DNA from: an uncultured Collinsella sp.
Lineage (GTDB): Bacteria > Actinomycetota > Coriobacteriia > Coriobacteriales > Coriobacteriaceae
DNA: 19,969 bases
Direction of reading: 5' to 3'
Assembly (NCBI GenBank): GCA_902493515.1
Contig: CABUPE010000038.1
Location: 1-19,969 of the forward strand
Shown: positions 14,581-19,969 of the stretch, piece by piece
How the letters are laid out: every line of letters starts with the position of its first letter
How positions within the stretch are numbered: the first letter of the stretch is position 1
Notes under the pieces: model-generated
Seen by the model: the letters and a program-made list of their open reading frames with translations, nothing else
What the model was told of the DNA's origin: nothing
The model's database searches: none
Made by a program: the position numbers and the translations under genes

Positions 14581-17500
14581 ATGGACGCCATTAACGATTG
14601 GGAAAACCAAGCGCTCACCCACAGGAACCGCCTGGCACCCCATGCGTACTTTATGGGTTATGAGGCCGCCGATCTCGCCGCTACGTACAGCCGCGAGCTG
14701 TCGCGCGGATTTGTCCAGCTGTCCGGCTCGTGGCAGTTCCGCCTTTTTGAGGGCCCCGCGGCCGTCTCCAACGAAGCACTTTGCACGTACAAGCCCGAGT
14801 GGGATCACGTGGAGGTTCCGCACCTGTGGCAGGTAGACGGCTATGGCAACCTTGCCTACACCGACGAGGGTTTTCCGTTCCCGGTGGATCAGCCGTTCGT
14901 TCCCTCCGACGACCCTACGGGCGTCTACCAGCGCATCGTCAAACTTCCCGCCGTGCCTGCCGGCGCTCGCGAGATTATTCGCTTCGACGGTATCGAGAGC
15001 TACGGCGAGCTGTATGTCAACGGCAAGTTTATCGGCATGACCAAGGGTTCGCGCCTGTCCGCCGAGTTTGACGTGACCGACGCGCTCGTCGAGGGCGACA
15101 ACCTGTTTGCGGTCAAGGTTCTGCAGTACAGCGATGGTAGCTACATCGAGGACCAGGACATGTGGTGGGCATCGGGCATCTTCCGCGATGTGTACCTCAT
15201 GCAGCGTCCCGCCGCGCATCTGGTCGACTTTAGGTTCCGCACGCACCGCGAGGGCGATGCCGCTCTGATCACGCTCGATACGGTTGCCGAGGGCGCAAGT
15301 CGCGTCGTGTATACGCTCAGCGATGGCCAGAATGTGGTCGCTACGGGCGAGTGCGTCGACGGCCATGCCGAGTGCAGCGTTGCCGATGCCCACTTCTGGA
15401 ACCCCGAGGACCCCTTCCTCTATGACCTTACGCTTGAGGTCTACGACGGCGACGAGGTCAGCGAGTACGTTCCGCATCGCCAAGGCCTTGCCGAGGTGAC
15501 GGTCGAGGGCAATCATATCTACCTCAACGGCACCTACTTTAAGATGCATGGCGTCAACCGCCACGACCACGACGATCACAAGGGCCGCGCCGTGGGTCTC
15601 GAGCGCATGCGCCGCGACCTGGAGCTCATGAAGCAGCACAACATCAACGCGGTGCGCACGTCCCACTACGCCAACGATCCGCGCTTCTACGAGCTGTGCG
15701 ACGAGTACGGCATCATGCTGGTCGCCGAGACCGATATGGAGAGCCACGGCTTCGAGAATATCGGCAATATCGCCCTGGTCACCGACGACCCTGCCTGGGA
15801 GCCGGCTTACGTTGACCGTGTTGAGCGCCTGGTGATGCAGGAACGCAACCACGCGTGCATCATCATGTGGTCGATGGGCAACGAGAGCGGCTATGGCTGC
15901 AACATCCGCGCGATGTACGCCAAAGCTCACGAGCTCGACGGTCGTCCGGTCCACTACGAGGAGGATCGCAACGCCGATACCGTCGACGTCATTTCCACCA
16001 TGTACTCCCGCGTGTCGCAGATGAACGACTTTGGCGAGCATCCGTTCCCCAAGCCGCGCATCAACTGCGAGTACGGCCACTCCATGGGTAATGGTCCCGG
16101 AGGCCTGTCCGAGTACCAGGAGGTCTTCGATCGCTGGGATTGCATCCAAGGCCAGTTTATTTGGGAATGGTGCGACCACGGTTTGGCTGCTGTGACCGAG
16201 GACGGCGTTGCCTACGACATGTATGGCGGCGACAACGGCGATTACCCCAACAACAGCAACTTCTGCATCGACGGCATGGTGTTCCCCTGGCAGCAGCCGA
16301 GCCCGGGCCTTACCGAGTACGGCCAGGTCATCTGCCCGGTTCGCATGGCCTACGATGCCGAGGCGGGCGAGCTGACCGTCACCAACAAGCGTTGGTTTAC
16401 CACCCTCGAGGATGTCTGCCTGTCGGCGGAGACCCTGGTGGACGGCGACGTGGTCTGCCGCAAGACGCTCATGCCCGGTGCGGTTGCCCCCGGCGAGTCC
16501 GTCCAGCTTCCGCTGGTGATTCGCGAGGCCGCAGTGGGCGAGACCCTGCTGACTGTGCACGCCTACACCATGGCGGCTCACGCCTGGTGCGAGCCGATGT
16601 TCCAACTGGGTGCAAGCCAGTTTGCCATCGCAAACCATCCGGCGCCGGCAATTGCCGCCCCCACTCGTCCTGAGCTTACGGTCGAGGAGACCGAGCAGGA
16701 GATTCGTATTCGCTCCCTCAACGGCGAGCTGACCTTCAGCAAGGTCAACGGTACCGTGAGCGAGTGGAAGGCATCCGGTCGCGACGTCATGACCTCCGGT
16801 CCCCAGGTTGGTTTTTGGCATCCGCTCGTCGATAACCACGCCCAGGAGTACGACTCCCTGTGGAAGGATAACTTCATCGATGTGATGCAGACGTCTACCC
16901 GCAATGTTTCTTGGAAGCAGGACGGCAATGCGGTCGTCGTTACCGTGAGCCAGCGTATCGCTCCTCCCGTCCGCGCGTTCGGCATGCGCGTCGAGCTCGT
17001 CTATACCGTGCTTCCGAGTGGCCGCGTCGACCTCAAGGTTTCCGGCGAGCCCTACGGCGACTATTCGGACATTATCCCGCGCATCGGCATCTCCTTCGAG
17101 GTTCCCGGTTGTGATCGTGCCGTCGAGTGGTATGGCCACGGCCCGGGCGAGAACTATCCGGACTCGCTGCGCGCCAACCCGGTCGGTCATTACCGCACTA
17201 CGGTCGACGACATGTTCACGCCCTACGTTATGCCCCAGGACTGCGCCAACCGCGAGGGTACCCGCTGGGTCGCCCTGCGCTCCAGCCACGGTGACGGTCT
17301 GGTCGTGACGCGTCCGAGCGACGCCGCTTCCAATCCGTTCTCGTTCTCCGCATGGCCCTATAGCTGCGAGGCTATCGATAACGCCAAGCATGTCTACGAT
17401 CTTGTCCCGGGCGACACGGTTACGGTCAACATCAACGACCAGCTGCTCGGCCTTGGCTCGAACTCTTGGGGTTCCGAGGTGCTCGATTCCTATCGCACCC

Positions 17501-17589
17501 GTTTTGAGAGCTTCAGCTTTGAGGTGTCCCTGCGACCGCTGACGTCTGCCGATCTGGCTCAGGCGCTGGCACCCATTAAGGAGGCATAA
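14581..17589 (+). CDS. ebgA: Beta-galactosidase, GH2 family (EbgA/LacZ-like)
   Basis: This 1002-residue hydrolase cleaves terminal beta-galactosides such as lactose. Its order is sugar-binding jelly-roll domain, two immunoglobulin-like domains, TIM barrel and C-terminal beta-galactosidase small-chain domain. The barrel starts near KMHGVNRHDHD. The acid/base glutamate is E435 in SMGNESGYG, and the nucleophile is E497 in INCEYGHSMGN. A third motif, AETDMESHGF, matches the family. No signal peptide is seen, so it is cytoplasmic. AAGGAG precedes ATG 14581. The 3-nt gap to an EbgC-like gene argues for the EbgA subgroup; lacZ is the alternative name. Expression is expected to be controlled by the three LacI operators upstream. 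Confidence 0.93.
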   Translation: MDAINDWENQALTHRNRLAPHAYFMGYEAADLAATYSRELSRGFVQLSGSWQFRLFEGPAAVSNEALCTYKPEWDHVEVPHLWQVDGYGNLAYTDEGFPFPVDQPFVPSDDPTGVYQRIVKLPAVPAGAREIIRFDGIESYGELYVNGKFIGMTKGSRLSAEFDVTDALVEGDNLFAVKVLQYSDGSYIEDQDMWWASGIFRDVYLMQRPAAHLVDFRFRTHREGDAALITLDTVAEGASRVVYTLSDGQNVVATGECVDGHAECSVADAHFWNPEDPFLYDLTLEVYDGDEVSEYVPHRQGLAEVTVEGNHIYLNGTYFKMHGVNRHDHDDHKGRAVGLERMRRDLELMKQHNINAVRTSHYANDPRFYELCDEYGIMLVAETDMESHGFENIGNIALVTDDPAWEPAYVDRVERLVMQERNHACIIMWSMGNESGYGCNIRAMYAKAHELDGRPVHYEEDRNADTVDVISTMYSRVSQMNDFGEHPFPKPRINCEYGHSMGNGPGGLSEYQEVFDRWDCIQGQFIWEWCDHGLAAVTEDGVAYDMYGGDNGDYPNNSNFCIDGMVFPWQQPSPGLTEYGQVICPVRMAYDAEAGELTVTNKRWFTTLEDVCLSAETLVDGDVVCRKTLMPGAVAPGESVQLPLVIREAAVGETLLTVHAYTMAAHAWCEPMFQLGASQFAIANHPAPAIAAPTRPELTVEETEQEIRIRSLNGELTFSKVNGTVSEWKASGRDVMTSGPQVGFWHPLVDNHAQEYDSLWKDNFIDVMQTSTRNVSWKQDGNAVVVTVSQRIAPPVRAFGMRVELVYTVLPSGRVDLKVSGEPYGDYSDIIPRIGISFEVPGCDRAVEWYGHGPGENYPDSLRANPVGHYRTTVDDMFTPYVMPQDCANREGTRWVALRSSHGDGLVVTRPSDAASNPFSFSAWPYSCEAIDNAKHVYDLVPGDTVTVNINDQLLGLGSNSWGSEVLDSYRTRFESFSFEVSLRPLTSADLAQALAPIKEA

Positions 17590-17592
17590 GTC

Positions 17593-18048
17593 ATGCATAT
17601 CTTTAACTCGCGTGCCGATTTCGACGCCCAGATGAAGTCCGTCAAGAAGTGGATGCGTACCGGTCAGGCACTCGACGGCGTTTCTGAACTGCAGCACGAT
17701 GTGGCGTACTCTATCGGCGACTCGCTGGTGTATTGGTGGGTGAACGCCCACGAGGCGGCTACTGCCGATCTGGTCGGTCATCGTCGCTACCATGCCGTGC
17801 TCGCCCCGCTCGACGGCAATCTGACCGTTGAGGTGGCTTCCAAGGCCGATCTTACCTGTACGCGCGCCTACAGCGATATCGATGATCGCGAGCGCTTTGA
17901 GGGTACGGGGGAGACCGTGACGATTCCCACCGGCGGCGTTGCCGTCGTCGAAATTGACGAGGCCTACCGTGTCGTGGCCGATGCCGCGGATCCCCGCGTC
18001 GTGGTACTGCACGTGACAGTCGAAGGTTATTCCTTCCCCAACAAGTAG
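17593..18048 (+). CDS. ebgC: EbgC-like YhcH/YjgK/YiaL family protein
   Basis: This 151-residue protein belongs to the YhcH/YjgK/YiaL (DUF386) cupin-like beta-sandwich family. In E. coli the member EbgC is the small subunit needed for full activity of the evolved beta-galactosidase EbgA. Visible family features are the HxIFN start, an AHEAATADLVGHRRYHAVL segment, where the family usually has E-x-H-x-x-Y, and a central VEIDEAYRVVADAADPRVVVLHV strand region. The ATG is 3 nt after the hydrolase stop. Its Shine-Dalgarno AAGGAGG (17578-17584) lies inside the last hydrolase codons, so translation is coupled. A stand-alone sugar-related role is the alternative. Confidence 0.85.
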   Translation: MHIFNSRADFDAQMKSVKKWMRTGQALDGVSELQHDVAYSIGDSLVYWWVNAHEAATADLVGHRRYHAVLAPLDGNLTVEVASKADLTCTRAYSDIDDRERFEGTGETVTIPTGGVAVVEIDEAYRVVADAADPRVVVLHVTVEGYSFPNK

Positions 18049-18134
18049 TATTCGTCCGCCTGGACGTTTGCTTCGCGCCGTTAAGGGGGATGGCTTTGTT
18101 GACTCCCTTTTCCCCATTCCCCTTAGCAGGTGCG

Positions 18135-18169
18135 CCGTCCGTGTTTGCACTTGCAGCTCGGACGGTTTT
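18135..18169 (+). terminator. Terminator-like hairpin between ebgC and permease
   Basis: CCGTCCG (18135-18141) pairs with CGGACGG (18159-18165) and is followed by TTTTA. The 17-nt loop can form further pairs. A second dyad (TAAGGGG with CCCCTTA) lies upstream near 18080-18125. No strong promoter fits in the 32 nt before the permease start, so partial read-through (attenuation) is likely rather than full termination. Confidence 0.6.
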
Positions 18170-18201
18170 AGATGACATTTAACAGATGATTGGGAGGGCT
18201 T

Positions 18202-19665
18202 ATGAGCTCTGAAAAACGAGGAACGATTGGTTCGTTCGCTCTGCTGGGCATGACGGTCGCCGCCGTGTTCGGTATCAAGAACATCATCAACAACAACGCG
18301 GCCATCGGCTTGGCAGCTGCGCCGTCGTTCTTCTTCGCCACGCTTTTGTACTTTGTCCCCTATACCCTGGTTACCGCCGAGTTCGTCGGCCTCAACAAGG
18401 ACTCCGAGTCTGGCGTGTACGCATGGGTTAAGACCTCGATGGGTGGTCGCTGGGCGTTCCTGACGGCATTTAGCTACTGGTTCGTTAACCTGTTCTTCTT
18501 TGCGTCCGTCCTGCCCAACGTCATCATCTACGCGAGCTACGTGTTCTTTGGTGCCAACGCCGAGCTTTCGCAGCTATGGATCACCATTATCGAGATCGTC
18601 GTCTTTGCTATCGCCACGTGGGTTTCGACCAAGGGCGCTAAGTGGATCGGCTCCATTTCCTCCTTCGGTTCGACCGCGGCTCTCGGCCTGACCGCCGTGT
18701 TCATCCTGCTGTCCCTGGCTGCTGCCTTTGGCGGCGTTGAGTTCGCTACGGCTCCTACTCCCGCTAACATGGCTCCCGACATGAGCAACTTCGCAACTGC
18801 GTGGGGCTTCTTCGGTACGCTTGCCTGGATCATCCAGGGCGTTGGCGGCGCTGAGTCTGTCGGCGTGTTCCTTAACGACCTTAAGGGTGGCGTCAAGGCC
18901 TTCGTGCGCACCGTCGTTATCGCCGGCCTGACCATCGGCCTTCTGTATGCAGGCGCTTCGCTGCTGGTTAACCTGTTCATCCCCGAGGGCGGCGTTGCCA
19001 TCTCCACCGGTATCTTCGACGTATTCGGCGCTGTCTTTGCCCACTTTGGCATTCCCATGGAAGTGTCTACGCGCGCCATCGGCTTGATCCTTCTCGACGC
19101 CACGCTGGGCTCCCTCATGATGTGGACCTCCGCTCCCATCAAGGTCTTCTTCACCGAGATCCCCAAGGGCGTCTTTGGTAGCAAGATCGTTGAGCTCAAC
19201 GAGCACGGCATTCCTGCCCGCGCTGCCTGGCTGCAGTTCGCCATCGTCGTCCCCATCCTGATCATCCCGGCCCTGGGCTCCGGTAACCTCGACGACCTGC
19301 TCATGATCGTCACCAACATGACGGCTGCCACCGCTCTGCTCCCACCGCTGCTGATTTTGCTTGCCTACTTTATGCTGCGCAAGAACTTTGACGCCGCTCC
19401 CCGTGGCTTCCGCATGGGTTCGCGCAGCTTTGGCCTGGTCGTTGCCGCATTCCTGCTTGTGGTCTTCTGCTTCGTGCTTATCTGCGGCACCATTCCGCTC
19501 GATCAGCCGCTGTGGCTGACGCTGGTCTACAACGTTGGCGGCGTGGTTGTCTTCTTGGGCCTTGCCGTGATGTGGTACAACCGCTACATCAACCGCCTGC
19601 GCGAGACCGATCCCGAGGCCGCCGAGAACGAGCTTCGCCCTTCCGTCCTCGATATGATGGAGTAG
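18202..19665 (+). CDS. APC-superfamily permease (YgjI-like)
   Basis: This integral membrane transporter of 487 residues has about 12 hydrophobic spans. The N-terminus, SFALLGMTVAAVFGIKNIINN, replaces the G-rich first helix typical of amino acid-polyamine-organocation carriers. Further APC-like segments are the ESGVYAWVKTSMGGRWAF stretch and the GVGGAESVGVFLNDLKGG loop. Helix regions near 330-370 and the C-terminal pair resemble the glutamate/GABA antiporter branch. ATG 18202 is chosen, with GGGAGGG about 4 nt upstream; the in-frame TTG 18190 is less likely. Its place after ebgC matches ygjI in E. coli. The substrate is unknown, and an amino acid or amine is more usual for the family than a sugar. 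Confidence 0.85.
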   Translation: MSSEKRGTIGSFALLGMTVAAVFGIKNIINNNAAIGLAAAPSFFFATLLYFVPYTLVTAEFVGLNKDSESGVYAWVKTSMGGRWAFLTAFSYWFVNLFFFASVLPNVIIYASYVFFGANAELSQLWITIIEIVVFAIATWVSTKGAKWIGSISSFGSTAALGLTAVFILLSLAAAFGGVEFATAPTPANMAPDMSNFATAWGFFGTLAWIIQGVGGAESVGVFLNDLKGGVKAFVRTVVIAGLTIGLLYAGASLLVNLFIPEGGVAISTGIFDVFGAVFAHFGIPMEVSTRAIGLILLDATLGSLMMWTSAPIKVFFTEIPKGVFGSKIVELNEHGIPARAAWLQFAIVVPILIIPALGSGNLDDLLMIVTNMTAATALLPPLLILLAYFMLRKNFDAAPRGFRMGSRSFGLVVAAFLLVVFCFVLICGTIPLDQPLWLTLVYNVGGVVVFLGLAVMWYNRYINRLRETDPEAAENELRPSVLDMME

Positions 19666-19712
19666 CGGCTAGGATTAATCTACGGCTGTGGAATAAATCG
19701 ATTCCCTTTCCT

Positions 19713-19746
19713 AAGGAGGGGCCTTACGAGGCCCCTCCTTTTGTGT
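19713..19746 (+). terminator. Intrinsic terminator after the permease
   Basis: AAGGAGGGGCC (19713-19723) and GGCCCCTCCTT (19730-19740) pair perfectly around a 6-nt loop, followed by the T-rich TTGTGTTTT. It closes the ebg-like operon. Confidence 0.93.
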
Positions 19747-19782
19747 TTTGGGGCATGGTTTTGGCCCCCGTGGTCAAAAAAT

Positions 19783-19827
19783 GCCAAATATGAGTACTGT
19801 TGCAAAAGAAGTGTCATATTTTTTGGC
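19783..19827. repeat. AT-rich imperfect inverted repeat
   Basis: GCCAAATATGA (19783-19793) and TCATATTTTTTGGC (19814-19827) are inverted copies with a 3-nt length difference. The sequence between contains GAGTACTGTTGCA. This AT-rich block stands out in GC-rich DNA and could be a regulatory or repeat element for a gene right of the window. The rest of 19828-19969 shows no gene. Confidence 0.45.
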
Positions 19828-19969
19828 CTGTTCTGAGCGAAAATGGGCTCAAAATCAATTTATCTAACCCCCTGTAAAGGGCGTTTGACGGCTTTCAACC
19901 TCTTCGAATCGGTGGCGCGCGCAGACGTGGTGTAAGAGCGTCCTGAGGTCCGTCGCTGCAAGTCCCGAT

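Noticed and set aside
14557..18150. A 1197-residue open frame on the - strand opposite the beta-galactosidase and EbgC genes
   Set aside because: It is the antisense shadow of strongly G/C-ending codons in real genes. It spans two genes and their gap, has no recognisable domain, and conflicts with clear enzyme motifs on the + strand.

Overview
The window is high-GC DNA whose gene content and codon use look like an anaerobic gut actinobacterium of the Coriobacteriia. Collinsella or a close relative is my best guess, made from recognition and not from a search. All genes are chromosomal and mostly well conserved. No tRNA or rRNA gene, CRISPR array, insertion sequence or prophage gene was seen.

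Layout. (1) 162-1475 hisS (histidyl-tRNA synthetase) and 1734-4547 ppc (PEP carboxylase) lie on the + strand, each with its own promoter-like region. (2) 4548-5541 is a long stretch without a convincing gene. It holds a nested inverted-repeat element and decayed partial copies. (3) 5542-10149 is a nickel-pincer (lar) locus in two converging arms. The + arm is larA (lactate racemase) and a GlpF/LarD-like channel. The - arm is larB, larC1 and a TetR regulator. A second nested inverted-repeat element sits where the arms converge. (4) serB (-) and aspS (+) diverge at 10900-11155; aspS has a structured leader and ends in a strong terminator. (5) 13187-19665 is a lactose/galactoside locus. It has a LacI repressor (-), a divergent GH2 beta-galactosidase with three identical 10-bp operator cores around its promoter, an EbgC/YhcH-type small protein, and an APC-type permease. 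The order and partners match ebgR-ebgA-ebgC-ygjI of E. coli. (6) 19666-19969 holds a terminator and an AT-rich inverted repeat, with no gene.

How the genes work together. LarB begins the nickel-pincer nucleotide from nicotinic acid adenine dinucleotide, and LarC inserts nickel. LarE, the sulfur-transfer step, is not in the window. LarA uses the cofactor to interconvert D- and L-lactate, and the MIP channel probably moves lactate across the membrane. In the ebg-like locus the hydrolase and its small partner should be derepressed together when an inducer releases the LacI protein.

The most notable points are these. The LarC here is only the LarC1 part, and a tetR gene directly follows where LarC2 would be expected. 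The channel has Asn-Gln-Ala in place of the second NPA motif. Two roughly 126-nt nested palindromes share an invariant core but have covarying stems and completely different 29-nt outer arms. Two adjacent 46-nt hairpins also show compensatory changes.
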